This document shows positions 6,715-16,462 of a DNA stretch of 64,000 nucleotides, in pieces. Each line of letters starts with the position of its first letter. The stretch's first letter is position 1. The stretch is from positions 186,001-250,000 of the forward strand of contig NZ_JACHJU010000003.1 of NCBI RefSeq assembly GCF_014203795.1. The letters are read 5' to 3'. A program made the translations under genes and the position numbers. The notes below the pieces were generated by a model that was not told where the DNA came from, did no database searches, and was given only the letters and a program-made list of their open reading frames with translations. The stretch comes from Streptosporangium album. Lineage in GTDB: Bacteria > Actinomycetota > Actinomycetes > Streptosporangiales > Streptosporangiaceae.

Positions 6715-8769
6715 TCAGATCGCTCTCCAGACCCCCGTGGCCATCGTGGTGTGCCGCCGCAGCCGGAGGACTTCGCGGAACTCGTTCTGGCGCCGGGCCA
6801 CGCCGTGAACCAGCATCACTTCGCGTGCCGACACCTCGTCGGCGATCTCCAGCAGTCCCCGCTTGTCGGCGTGCGCGGACAGCCTCATCAGATCCACCCG
6901 CGCCTTGATCGGGATCTTCTTCTCCTCGCCCATGTCGTTGACACTCAGATGAGGCGCGCTGCTGTCCTTGGCGGAGGCCAGCAGCCGCCTGCCCGGCGAC
7001 TCCTCGTCCTGGTAGCCGGAGAGGAACAGGGCGCTTTTCGGGTCCGGGAGGATCCTGGCCGCCCACCGTACGGCGGGGCCGCCAGAAAGCATTCCGGAGG
7101 TGCTGATCACCACTCCGCGGGCGAACGCGTCCAGGTCTCCGGGCCTTGCGCGGCTCACGTTGTCGCCGAAGATCGACAGTCGCCGGGGACCGTTGGCGGT
7201 CACGGTCTCGAACGACCTGCTGATGTCCGCGGCCATGCCGTCGACGAGGACCGGCACATGCGGAAGATGACCTCTCATGATGAGGGCCAGTTCCTGCGCA
7301 CGACCGAGGGCGAACGCTGGAATGAGCACCCGGCCACCCTCGGCGTACACCCCCTCCACTGCTCTGACGAGCTCCCCCACCATGCCGTCGCGAGTGCGGT
7401 GGTCCTCCGCGCAGCAGGTGGACTCCATGACGAGCAGGTCGGCATATCGAGCCGAGTCCGGAATGGTGTAGCCGTCGACGCTTTCCTGCCGGAACCCGGA
7501 GATGTCTCCGGTGACGACGACACGGGAGTCTCCGGCCCGCACCACGACTCCGGCGGCCCCCAGGATGTGACCGGCCGGGAACAGCTCCACCGTCAGGTCG
7601 CCGACCCGGCGGGGAACGCCGAAGGCCAGCTCCTCGCAGCGCTGCGTCGCCCTGGTGATCGCCTCGCGGGGGTAGAGCGGCTCCGCGTCCGTCCCCCAGG
7701 CGCTCGCCAGCCGCTGCCGCTGACCCATGATCTTTACCGAGTCGAACCACATGGCCGGCATGAGCTGTGTGGTCTCCGGCGTGGCGATGATTCGAAGGTC
7801 CGGCAATCGGTCGGCCAACGCCGGAACATACCCACAGTGATCGTTGTGGGCATGCGTCACCACAACGGCGTGCAGGGGGCCGTCCAGCGCGCGCTCGATC
7901 TCCGGAGGCGGTTCGGACGGGTCTCCCGGGATGAGCCCCGCGTCAACGAGAATGCGGGTGCCTCCCGCCTCGATCAGCAGACACGAACCGCCGATCTTCG
8001 TGCCGCCGCCCAGCGGTATGACCTTCAGGTCACGCTCCTGGGAGACGGCGACCGTGGCTGTGAGCGGTGGCCTGGGCGGCTCGATCAGCGCCTGGAGCGC
8101 GGTGACGAGCGCCTCCGCACTGATCCCGGCGGCCTGCGCCGCTGTTTCCAGCGGGGAGGGCCGGGGGTCTACCGGCACCTTCGGCTGCCGGTGCGGATCG
8201 CGGCTCCCCGCATCGCCCTCGGGCTCCGGCGGTTCCTCTTGCAGCAGCGCAAGAAGTGCCGACGTCATGGACTTGAGGTCGCGGAGCCGTCGCCGCATCG
8301 CCGAGAGCTCGGTGTCGAGCCGGTCGGCCCGCTCCACCGCCTCACGTGCCGTCTCACGGTGCTTCTCCGCATCGGCCAGGGCGTTGTCGTGCCGTCCGGT
8401 GGCCGTCCGCAGTTTCTCCTGTAACTGCCTGTTCTTGTCGTGCAGACGGCGAAGCCTGCGATCCGCCACCGCGTCGGAGGACCTTCGCGCGGCCGATTCC
8501 GCGATCCTGGCCACGGCGGCCCGCACTGCCGGATCGGAGTGCAGGAAGAGGTCGGCGAAATCCCGCTCGGCCTGCTGCGAGCGAGGAATTCGCAGCCGCT
8601 CCCGGCTGAGCCGCCGCAGTTCAGCCGATTCGGCCAGCATGACGAGCAGCCCGGTCCTGTGATCAGCGGCGAATCTTTCGGCACCGTCCCTGTAGCCGGC
8701 CATCGCGGGGCGGGTGAGGATGATCTCCGCTGCCGCGCGCAGCAGCGGAGACAGCGGGTCGGCTGTCAT
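6715..8769 (-). CDS. MBL-fold beta-CASP ribonuclease with N-terminal coiled coil
   Basis: The C-terminal ~430 residues are a metallo-beta-lactamase/beta-CASP nuclease like CPSF73, RNase J or the archaeal KH-CPSF enzymes. The metal motif HAHNDH lies at residues 306-311, followed by PAGHILGAAG, TGDISG, the beta-CASP helix region (IPAFALGRAQEL), STSGMLSGGP and LSAHAD...LVHG, so all metal ligands seem present. Residues about 1-90 are helical, about 95-170 are a strong coiled coil, and about 180-245 are a Pro-rich linker. No KH or other RNA-binding domain is visible. I chose ATG 8769 (MTADPLS), which overlaps the TGA of the giant NTPase gene (ATGA); an in-frame ATG at 8787 also exists. The coupling implies that the NTPase and the nuclease act together, with the coiled coil as a likely docking element. 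Cleavage of RNA is inferred from the family. Confidence 0.88.
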   Translation of the reverse strand: MTADPLSPLLRAAAEIILTRPAMAGYRDGAERFAADHRTGLLVMLAESAELRRLSRERLRIPRSQQAERDFADLFLHSDPAVRAAVARIAESAARRSSDAVADRRLRRLHDKNRQLQEKLRTATGRHDNALADAEKHRETAREAVERADRLDTELSAMRRRLRDLKSMTSALLALLQEEPPEPEGDAGSRDPHRQPKVPVDPRPSPLETAAQAAGISAEALVTALQALIEPPRPPLTATVAVSQERDLKVIPLGGGTKIGGSCLLIEAGGTRILVDAGLIPGDPSEPPPEIERALDGPLHAVVVTHAHNDHCGYVPALADRLPDLRIIATPETTQLMPAMWFDSVKIMGQRQRLASAWGTDAEPLYPREAITRATQRCEELAFGVPRRVGDLTVELFPAGHILGAAGVVVRAGDSRVVVTGDISGFRQESVDGYTIPDSARYADLLVMESTCCAEDHRTRDGMVGELVRAVEGVYAEGGRVLIPAFALGRAQELALIMRGHLPHVPVLVDGMAADISRSFETVTANGPRRLSIFGDNVSRARPGDLDAFARGVVISTSGMLSGGPAVRWAARILPDPKSALFLSGYQDEESPGRRLLASAKDSSAPHLSVNDMGEEKKIPIKARVDLMRLSAHADKRGLLEIADEVSAREVMLVHGVARRQNEFREVLRLRRHTTMATGVWRAI

Positions 8770-11700
8770 CCGCGAGCCTCCAGCCACTCGCTCGCCGCGG
8801 CCAGGACCGGCTCACAGGCGAAGGTGCCGTCAGCCCTCGGCTCCAGCGCGCCGAGCAACCGGAGGACTTCGATCAGGGCGACCCAGGATGGGTATCCGTT
8901 GGCGCGGAGACGGTCTCGGTGCAGCGGATCGGTGGCCTCGCCGCCGGCCATCTCCTCCAGGTATTCGGCGAGCTCATCCGGTCTCGCCGGGCCCACATCG
9001 ATCACCTGCTTCCAGGCCTGCCGGAGCGTGGCGTCCTTGAGCACGCCCGTCGATCTGACGAACTCCTCGGCATTGGCCCGGACCCAGTCGCGGCAGCGCT
9101 CAAGCGCCTGGTCGCGGTCGGCGGGACGGCCCGCGACGACCTTGCTGATCAGGAACGGCCATCCGCCGGTGTGCTTCAGCAGTGCTTCCTGACTGGCCGG
9201 ATCGCGATAGCCGAGATCGGCGTCATTCATCCACTGGCGTACGTCCGGCTCTTCGTAGCGCCGGAGCTCCATGACCCAGGCGAGACGCGAGAGTTCACCC
9301 GCGTCCGTGCTCGCGGCCAGCCAGAGAGGGATCAGCTCGGGCGGTGCCACCAGTGCCACCGCAAGCGTTCCGGGGCCTCCGGAGGAAACGGTGCTTGCCG
9401 CGGTCTTGAGAACCCCAACCGCTTGCTCGAATGAGCGCCCCGTAAGCTCCACGACTACGACACCGTGCCCGGCACTGTCTCTGGTCCGCTGGACGGCACC
9501 TTCAAAGGTGCATCCCTTCCCCACCCGCCATACCTGGGCGACGTGCTGTCGTCCTGCCTCGTCCTCCAGCGCCGCCCCAAGGCGATCAATGTGGAGCGCC
9601 CGTGAGCCCGTGATCAGGTGAACGCTGTCACGGGGGCTCAGCAAGCGAGTCACCTGGCTTCCGGTGAGCGGGGAACGATCGGGGCCGTTCAGGTAAAGAG
9701 CCCGGTAGGAGTGTGCGTCGAAGGAATCGGGCCGCTCGAATTCCTCGGCCTTGGTGAGAACGGTGTAGACCTCGTCCGCTCCTCCCAGGAGGGTGAGAAC
9801 GTGCGGCGTGCGAAGACGATATCCGCCGACGTCGGAGGAGAGCACGCCGAGATTGACGCATTCCTCCAGCAGACCGCGGAAGCCGTCGCCGGAGCACTTC
9901 TCGAAACCGGCGGGCCACCAGGTGAGGCACTCCTCCCGCAGCTTCTGCACGCTGATGGTCGCGTCCATGCCGTTCGACAGCGCGTGGAACGCGACCGTGT
10001 AAGCGATCACCTTGTAGCGCTTGTCCAGGTCCAGGGTCCACTCGAACCGGTCTCGGAACCCGACCGCGAGTGCCTTGTCCCGCCAGACCGTGTCCACGTC
10101 CTCGCGCGTGATCTCGTACGGCAGGCCGCCGCCGTGGATCGGCATCCGGCGCAGCCTCCGCAGCAGGGCTTCGGCGAAGAGTTGGATGTGCGCGGGGGCG
10201 TTGTTCGCCTCGGCGATGACACGTGCCGCCAAAGTGGCCGGAAAGCGGAAACCCAAGGCCATGAGCGGACGCGTAAGCAGGTCGAAGGCGTCCTGCGGGT
10301 CCAATGGGCCGATCGGAATCGGTGTCCCCAGGTGCGGCAGGGGCTGGTTGGAGAGACTCTGGAACCTGGCGGTCTGGTGAAGGCCGGCGAAAACCACTTT
10401 GACTCGCCGGTCCGTGTCCTGCATGAGGTCGCGGAGAGCCTCCACGTTCGTGAACTTGGCGTTGGCTGCGTCCTGGTTGAGGAAGGCGTCCGCCTCATCG
10501 AGCAGGATCAACACCTGCCGGGTCGGGTCCTGCTCCGCCCAGTGTCTGACCCCCCGGCAGACGTCCGCGCGGTCCTTCAGCACAGCCCCCGACTGGGGAA
10601 GCACCCCGGCTTCGGCGAGCCTGCCCGCCAGGCGCGGCCACAGCGCGCTCTCCGGAATGATCTTTCCTATCTCCTGGATGGTCTCCAGGATCACAACGCG
10701 GTCGGGGTCGCTTCTGCGGAGGCTCCGTTCGGCCTCGCGCAGCAACGCCGACTTGCCGAGCTGGCGCCCGCCGTACACGATCGACGAACCTGAACTGCTG
10801 GTCACGCTCTCCAACTGGGCGTCGCGGCCGTAGAACATCTCCATCGGCACGTCCCCGGTGGGGGCGTAGGGGTTCGCTGCGCTGAACGGCGCGAGGATGT
10901 TGACCGTGGCAGTCCAGCTCGCCTCGGGCAGAGCGGCGAGATAGCTGACTGCGGCGTCGTCCACCACGGCGACGACCGGCCGGGGACGCCTGCGCGCGGC
11001 CGTGGTCAGCTGCTCACGCTGGCTCGGAGACAGCACTCCGAAGTAGAACACCAGGACGGTCCGCTCCTGAGGCTCGTCCTTGAGCCACTCGATCAACTGC
11101 TGGGGCCCAGGTCTGCGCCAGACGAACAGCAGCCGCAGGCTGCCTCCCGACGGGCTCATCTTCGACCCGAACTCCGGGAGCAACGCGTCGCCGAAGCGGA
11201 CGTCGTTCAGGGTCACCCACAGCCGGTTCTGTGCCTCGTCACCGGGCTCCTGGCTGCCTTCCAGCCCGATCATCCGTAGTACGGCTTTGATCGCGCTTTC
11301 CAGGTTGCCCGGGGACTTGCGCCCCTGAGCCATGAACTTCCACAGTCGCAGCCCTTCTTTGGACTCCTCACGCCGACCGGGAGGCAGCGCCTGGATGTCG
11401 AGCTGGGCCTCGGAGACGGCGCGGTGGAGGTCCGGGTCAGTGACGTCACGACCGACCTGGATGGCCTCCATAAGGCTTTTGACCCATTCGTCGCTCTCCT
11501 GTTTCCGCGCCCGCCCGCCCGAGGAGAGGATGGACATGTTCTCGAACGCCTGGGGAAAGCTCGGGAAGAAGCGACCGAAGTGATCAAAGGACTCCCGGTC
11601 CGCGGGGAGCGGTTTGCCGGCCTCGGCCTGAGCCAGATATTCACGTGCGGTCGTCAGGTCGCCTCTGGCGATGTGCTCCCTGATCCGGGGGGCGACTGCT

Positions 11701-14700
11701 CGCACATCAGGGTGATCGTTGCTCTTCTCATCCAGCCGCGCCTCTTCGGCGGAGATCTGGGCGGCACGAATGGCCTTGGCCTCGGATTCCATTGCCGCGA
11801 TGTTCTCCGTGATGATGCCGAAGTCCTCCCTGCCGGACTCGGCCAGTGCCTGAAGCCGGCCCGCGATCCTCGTCGCCTCCGTCTCGGCGATGACTCCATC
11901 CCTGCGCCAGTCGGCGAGCCGGTCCCTGACTGCCTCCACTCGCTGGTCACGGAGCGTCCGTGCTTCCGTGACCAGCGTCTCCCTCCGCTGCCGCAGTTCC
12001 GCCGCGAGGTCCGGGTCCTGGCGTGCGACCACCGTCACCACGGCGCGCGTTCCCTCGTGGTCGTTCCGCGCGGCCCTGGCGTCGAAAGCACTACGCCAGT
12101 CGAGCGTGTCCGCTGTCGCGATCCGGGCCAGCGTCTCCAGCGCCGGAGTCTCGCGAGGCCGCAGACTCTCCGGATCGAGCACCACCTCGGAAACGAAGAG
12201 GAGATCTTGGTTGAGCACGGCGGCCACTGACGGTTCCGTCTCGCTCAGCGCCATACCGTCAAGCAGGTGGAGCGTGTCCGTGATCAGATAAGCCACTCCC
12301 GGCGCGGCTGCGGCCAGCACCGGCTCCCCGGCTTTGGCAAGAATGTCGAGCTCCGCGTGGAGGTCCGCCCGATGAAGACCGATCGACTGCCGAAGTTTCG
12401 CCAGCCCCTGGGACAGCCATTCGTTCGACCCGTCCGTATGCCGGATCTGAACTCCCTGCACAGCGGTCGCCCAGGTGGCGACGTGTTCCAGGGCCTCATC
12501 GATCATTTCGATCAGCTTGGATCGCGCTCCTGCGATGATCTTCGTGTTGCGAGACCCTGACGCACGCTTTGCTTCACGGTCGATCAGCCGGTCGATCACG
12601 TTCGCAGCGCGAAGGTCGTCGAGCTTCTTGACGGTCTCTTTCAGCAGCTTGATGTCGTTGCGGGCCGCGACACTGACCAGCCCACCAACGATCCCTTCCG
12701 GTTGGATGAGCGATTTCCACACTTCGGTGGCCAGGGCAAATTTGATCTTTCGGTGCGGCCCCTCTTCGAGAAGACGCACACAGGCGACGGTCGCGCGATC
12801 CTGGTCACGCTCGGCCGCAACGGAGTCACGCATCTGGTTAGAGAGCCCCGGCACCAGATAGACGCCGGAGCGCAGTGCCTGGCTGAAAGCCTCTCCGCAC
12901 GCCGTCATGGCCGGATATCCCAGGACCGTGGAGGCCAGCTCCTCCACCAGGTGGGCGGACTCGGGAGTGGGATGGACCAGTCCCGCGCGGATCGACGCCG
13001 CCCAGGCCAGAAAGCGGCCCGCGGGGTCGTCGCCGAGGTCGTCGACCACGATCTGCCGGGCCGTTTCGCTGAACGCCGCGGAGAGCCTTCCGGCGAACGC
13101 ACTCATGTCGACGGCCAGCGCGGCACACCGCCGTACGGCCACCTCGGAGTCCGGACGTCCCGCCGCGGCCCGGATCCACGCCGCGAGTCCGAAACGTTGC
13201 GCGCGAAGCGCCGCCGCCTCCTCCTGTCCGAACATCCCGAGGGACGGCTCTCCGGGGACGGCGGCCAGGTCGGCATGGAGAGGAGTCTGTTCCTCCGTCG
13301 TCGAGACCTTCGGCACAACGGATGCCTTCGGCCGTACGTCACGCGGTTGGGCCGGACGCACCTCGGGTTGAGATCCGAACCTGTTCTCCAGTATTCGGTC
13401 CAGATCCGTCAGGTCCGGCGTCTCCTCTGCACTGTTCGGATCGGTGACGGCCTCTCCCGTCGGCGGCCCGGTATCGGGAGCGGAAGACGGAGGTGTCGTT
13501 CCCCCTTCGTCGTCCTCTCCCGGCCTCTCCTCCCCGCTGTCTTCTTCCGGTGCTTCCTCCTCGGTGAGGGCCTCGGCGGAGACGTCGTCGGTGACCGGCG
13601 GCTCCAGGCTGAGACGTCCGCTCACAGCGGCCCGGATCACCGGCTGCCACCGCGAGGGCAGCTCCTTTCTCGCGGATTCCTCAAGATCGTCTGCCAGGAG
13701 GATCGCATCCTCGTCAGCGGAAAGTTCAATCAAGCCGGCAAGGGCGTCGAGCCCCGCCATGGCGCCTTCCGCAGCCGCCTCACGGACTTCGGCGAGCAGT
13801 TCTTCGAGAAGTGACGGCCCTCGGACATATGCCAGTGTCCCTACCCGGTCGGCACGAGCCTGTACGGCCTCGACTTGATCAAGGGCGCGCTCCAGTTCGT
13901 CCACCGCACCCGTCGTCACCTCGACCACGCCGATGTACCGGATCTGATCCCGGACCTTGTCGAACTCCTCCAATGCCCGGGCGATTACGTCGACATCCGG
14001 ATCGGAGGGGCGCAGCCCATTGGAGAGCGCTCCATGAACCCGTCCAGCCGCACCGGCCGCCGCTCCGAAAGACTCCTTGAGCTGCTCCAAGGAGTGCCGG
14101 AGGTTCTGATCGGGCGGGTCAGGCCGACGACCCTCGGACATTGTCGCCGCCTCCTCTTCGAGGGCCGTGGTGTCGTCGTGGATCGCTTGCGAGACCGTCA
14201 GGGCGACCGCGCCCAGGGAGTCGACTCCAGCAGGCGCCTCCGGCAGGCCCGGTGAGTTACCCCGGACCTGCTGCCAGAGCTCTTCCACGATGTCTCCCGC
14301 CTCGGCATCCAACCTGTGAGTTGCCCCGGCGAGCATGCCCAGGGCCACGGGAGCGAGAGGAAGATCGCGCAGCAGAAGATCCGCGAGAACGAGGTTGGTC
14401 AAACTGCCGGGCAACAGCGCCATGTTGCGCAGTGCCACCCCGAGACCGCCGGCCTCTCGCAGCACCTTCTCTGCGGTTTCCTCACTCAGCAGGAGGCCGC
14501 AGTCCTCGGCGGACAGCTCGTCGACGTTGTCGAACGCCCAGCTGACCAGAGTGCTCAAGCTGCCGATGAGCCATGATCGTTTATTGTCCGATCCCTGTAG
14601 CACGCGGACCAGATTCGCGGCGACCGACGGGGTTATCGTCTTCTGGTTGGGCAACCCCACCTGGTAAAAGATCGCCTGCCGCCCTTGCGGGGGGTAGTGC

Positions 14701-14867
14701 CTGACGGCGGCGAGGAAGTCGTCGGCGCTTACACCGGCCGCGGCGCTGGCAAGCACGTGATCCAACCGCTGAAAGGCATCGAACTTCGAGAGCGACCCTA
14801 ACGGCGCATGACGTTCGGGTCCGCTCTCTCTGTGACGGCTCCGTTTCACGATCGAGGCCACCTCCAT
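8766..14867 (-). CDS. Giant (2033-residue) STAND/AAA-like P-loop NTPase, first gene of a two-gene conflict-like operon
   Basis: The protein has several parts. Residues ~1-190 are a helical domain that starts LSKFDAFQRLDHVLASAAAG. An acidic disordered linker lies near 420-510. Long helical and coiled-coil repeats run from ~520 to 1180. Next comes a Rossmann-like segment (LLFVWRRPGP, TVLVFYFGVLS, PVVAVVDDA), then a P-loop ATPase opening with MFYGRDAQLE. Walker A is GGRQLGKS around 1366-1373 and Walker B is LILLDEAD around 1452. Winged-helix and helical segments follow to the end, with a second possible ATPase-like or sensor region (HLITGSRALHIDRLGAALED). This layout resembles STAND or AAA_16 signal-sensing NTPases used in antiviral defence, but I do not recognise a named family. 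The ATG at 14867 has a poor ribosome site; a GTG six codons later is an alternative. The stop overlaps the beta-CASP RNase start. The neighbours (hsdM, hicAB) fit a defence island. Confidence 0.85.
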   Translation of the reverse strand: MEVASIVKRSRHRESGPERHAPLGSLSKFDAFQRLDHVLASAAAGVSADDFLAAVRHYPPQGRQAIFYQVGLPNQKTITPSVAANLVRVLQGSDNKRSWLIGSLSTLVSWAFDNVDELSAEDCGLLLSEETAEKVLREAGGLGVALRNMALLPGSLTNLVLADLLLRDLPLAPVALGMLAGATHRLDAEAGDIVEELWQQVRGNSPGLPEAPAGVDSLGAVALTVSQAIHDDTTALEEEAATMSEGRRPDPPDQNLRHSLEQLKESFGAAAGAAGRVHGALSNGLRPSDPDVDVIARALEEFDKVRDQIRYIGVVEVTTGAVDELERALDQVEAVQARADRVGTLAYVRGPSLLEELLAEVREAAAEGAMAGLDALAGLIELSADEDAILLADDLEESARKELPSRWQPVIRAAVSGRLSLEPPVTDDVSAEALTEEEAPEEDSGEERPGEDDEGGTTPPSSAPDTGPPTGEAVTDPNSAEETPDLTDLDRILENRFGSQPEVRPAQPRDVRPKASVVPKVSTTEEQTPLHADLAAVPGEPSLGMFGQEEAAALRAQRFGLAAWIRAAAGRPDSEVAVRRCAALAVDMSAFAGRLSAAFSETARQIVVDDLGDDPAGRFLAWAASIRAGLVHPTPESAHLVEELASTVLGYPAMTACGEAFSQALRSGVYLVPGLSNQMRDSVAAERDQDRATVACVRLLEEGPHRKIKFALATEVWKSLIQPEGIVGGLVSVAARNDIKLLKETVKKLDDLRAANVIDRLIDREAKRASGSRNTKIIAGARSKLIEMIDEALEHVATWATAVQGVQIRHTDGSNEWLSQGLAKLRQSIGLHRADLHAELDILAKAGEPVLAAAAPGVAYLITDTLHLLDGMALSETEPSVAAVLNQDLLFVSEVVLDPESLRPRETPALETLARIATADTLDWRSAFDARAARNDHEGTRAVVTVVARQDPDLAAELRQRRETLVTEARTLRDQRVEAVRDRLADWRRDGVIAETEATRIAGRLQALAESGREDFGIITENIAAMESEAKAIRAAQISAEEARLDEKSNDHPDVRAVAPRIREHIARGDLTTAREYLAQAEAGKPLPADRESFDHFGRFFPSFPQAFENMSILSSGGRARKQESDEWVKSLMEAIQVGRDVTDPDLHRAVSEAQLDIQALPPGRREESKEGLRLWKFMAQGRKSPGNLESAIKAVLRMIGLEGSQEPGDEAQNRLWVTLNDVRFGDALLPEFGSKMSPSGGSLRLLFVWRRPGPQQLIEWLKDEPQERTVLVFYFGVLSPSQREQLTTAARRRPRPVVAVVDDAAVSYLAALPEASWTATVNILAPFSAANPYAPTGDVPMEMFYGRDAQLESVTSSSGSSIVYGGRQLGKSALLREAERSLRRSDPDRVVILETIQEIGKIIPESALWPRLAGRLAEAGVLPQSGAVLKDRADVCRGVRHWAEQDPTRQVLILLDEADAFLNQDAANAKFTNVEALRDLMQDTDRRVKVVFAGLHQTARFQSLSNQPLPHLGTPIPIGPLDPQDAFDLLTRPLMALGFRFPATLAARVIAEANNAPAHIQLFAEALLRRLRRMPIHGGGLPYEITREDVDTVWRDKALAVGFRDRFEWTLDLDKRYKVIAYTVAFHALSNGMDATISVQKLREECLTWWPAGFEKCSGDGFRGLLEECVNLGVLSSDVGGYRLRTPHVLTLLGGADEVYTVLTKAEEFERPDSFDAHSYRALYLNGPDRSPLTGSQVTRLLSPRDSVHLITGSRALHIDRLGAALEDEAGRQHVAQVWRVGKGCTFEGAVQRTRDSAGHGVVVVELTGRSFEQAVGVLKTAASTVSSGGPGTLAVALVAPPELIPLWLAASTDAGELSRLAWVMELRRYEEPDVRQWMNDADLGYRDPASQEALLKHTGGWPFLISKVVAGRPADRDQALERCRDWVRANAEEFVRSTGVLKDATLRQAWKQVIDVGPARPDELAEYLEEMAGGEATDPLHRDRLRANGYPSWVALIEVLRLLGALEPRADGTFACEPVLAAASEWLEARG

Positions 14868-15301
14868 CTCCAGCGGAACACGCCGGAGGTCGGTTGAGAG
14901 GAGCGGAATCTTCTCATCGGAGCCGATCTCATGTGACTGAGTGATATGAATGCCTCACACCATGACATCGACCCTTGTGTACCGGAAAGATACACAGATT
15001 AGACAATAACGGCAACACCCAACTACAAGACAGTGAATGAAATTCACAGCTTGATCACACATATCCCGTGCACGGTCAATCTGCGCGGACGATGGGGAGC
15101 CCCTGAGTTCAGGCCGGAGTTACGAGGCTCAGAGGTAATGGTGTCGAGCCGCTTCGGCGAGGCTCACCGGCGCCGCCGAAGGGCGTGCGGATCTCGTCCG
15201 CTCCCTCCGGACCGGCACCCGACTGGACAGATCATCGTTCCCGAATGTCATGGTGAACAGAACGTCCAGCCTCGGTTGCGGATGCCCGGCGGAGCGGCAC
15301 G
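14868..15301. other. AT-rich divergent intergenic region
   Basis: This 434-base gap separates the NTPase/nuclease operon (minus) from a small plus-strand gene. It contains no credible gene. The stretch from about 14930 to 15060 is clearly richer in A/T than its surroundings and must hold the operon promoter. A short inverted repeat, TGTGTA at 14976-14981 and TACACA at 14991-14996, lies about 110 bases upstream of the NTPase start and could be a regulator site. Confidence 0.6.
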
Positions 15302-15658
15302 ATGCGAGTCGTGAACGACAACGACCTTCTCAACGACCGCAGGTTCGTCATGGTCAGCTCGACGGCGAGCTCGGTGGATCCGGACGGGCCGACCGAGTTC
15401 GCCTACCGGGAGTCCGGCGGGATCATCTGGGGCGACTACACCGGCGACACGGTGGTCCACGGACGCTTCGTCGGCACCAGGGACGGCGACCGGCTGGAGA
15501 TCACCTATGTGCACCTGCTCAAGAGCGGAGAGCGCGCCGGCGGGCAGAGCGGCAGCAGTATCGAGACCCTCCCCGACGGCCGGCTGAAGCTGGTCGAGGA
15601 GTTCCAGTTCGCCGGGGACGACACGGTGCACGTGAGCGTGTGCACCGAGGTGGCCTGA
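15302..15658 (+). CDS. Conserved small beta-rich protein of the family often mislabelled 'N-acetylglutamate synthase'
   Basis: This 118-residue protein is predicted to be mostly beta-strand, with repeated short strands such as FAYRESGGIIWGDYTGDTVV and HGRFVGTRDGDRLEITYVHL, and a C-terminal ETLPDGRLKLVEEFQF. That pattern matches a common bacterial family of small lipocalin-like barrels that databases sometimes call N-acetylglutamate synthase without support. There is no catalytic motif that I can point to, no signal peptide and no operon partner. The ATG at 15302 gives a normal family length. Confidence 0.75.
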   Translation: MRVVNDNDLLNDRRFVMVSSTASSVDPDGPTEFAYRESGGIIWGDYTGDTVVHGRFVGTRDGDRLEITYVHLLKSGERAGGQSGSSIETLPDGRLKLVEEFQFAGDDTVHVSVCTEVA

Positions 15659-15769
15659 CCGGCGTCCTCCGCTCTGATCGCCTGCCGGGGGGCGCACGTC
15701 CCGGAGCACGCGTGGCCGTGCGCCTCCCGGCAGACGATCTTTAGTGGGAAGGCCGCCCTACCGGACGGT

Positions 15770-16462
15770 TCAGGCGTCCCGCTGAAGCTGGGCGCGGCCC
15801 TCGGCCGCACCCACGAAACGCATCATGCCCAGCGGCACCTCTCCCCCGGAACTCCTGGCTCCGCCGGAGCCCCCCGCAGGCCCTCCGGACCCCGGGGAAT
15901 CGGCGGGGTCGTGAGCCGGGCGGCGGGCGGACCGGCCGGGACCCCGGTCGCTCGGCAGCACGTAGGGCCGCCTGAGCACCTCGTCCAGGATGAAGACGGT
16001 CTCCGTGGCCTTGACCGCGGGAATGTTCGCCAGCCGGTCGGTCACCATCGTGTGCACGGCGGCGACGTCGGTCACCCGGACCTGGATCATCGCGTCGTGC
16101 TGGCCCGTTGTGATCGCGCAGTACTCCACCTCGGGCATCGCCGCGAGCTGGGCGCGGAACTGGCGCCACATCTGCTGCCGGACGGTCACGAAGATCAACG
16201 CGGTGATGCCGAGGCCTGCGCGGACGTGGTCGATCTCCGCGGTGAACCGCTTGATCGCGCCGTCGGCACGCAGCGCCTCGAACCGCGTGTAGGCGTTCGC
16301 CCGGGAGATGCCGACCCGCTCGGCCAGAGCCGCGACAGAGATCCTGCCGTTCTCGCGCAGCACCTCAAGGATCTTCAGGTGCGTCGCGTCGAGCTCCAGG
16401 CCGATGCCGATCCGTCCAGGTTGACCGCCCTCATGAGCCGAGTTTCTTGATGTTTCGGTCAC
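15770..16462 (-). CDS. Lrp/AsnC-family transcriptional regulator
   Basis: Residues ~25-75 form the AsnC winged-helix (LDATHLKILEVLRENGRISV, then RVGISRANAYTRFEAL). Residues ~85-165 form the ligand-binding RAM domain (GITALIFVTVRQQMW, VEYCAITTGQHDAMIQV). The Pro/Gly-rich tail from ~175 to 230 is longer than in most family members. The GTG start at 16462 has AAGGGG upstream. The gene is divergent from an oligopeptide ABC operon across 119 bases that contain the palindrome GTCCACATGGAC (16551-16562), so control of that operon by an amino acid or peptide signal is likely but inferred. Confidence 0.9.
   Translation of the reverse strand: MTETSRNSAHEGGQPGRIGIGLELDATHLKILEVLRENGRISVAALAERVGISRANAYTRFEALRADGAIKRFTAEIDHVRAGLGITALIFVTVRQQMWRQFRAQLAAMPEVEYCAITTGQHDAMIQVRVTDVAAVHTMVTDRLANIPAVKATETVFILDEVLRRPYVLPSDRGPGRSARRPAHDPADSPGSGGPAGGSGGARSSGGEVPLGMMRFVGAAEGRAQLQRDA

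Noticed and set aside
6592-8424. 610-codon plus-strand frame opposite the beta-CASP RNase
   Set aside because: The minus strand carries the HxHxDH and beta-CASP motifs; the plus frame has no recognisable domain.
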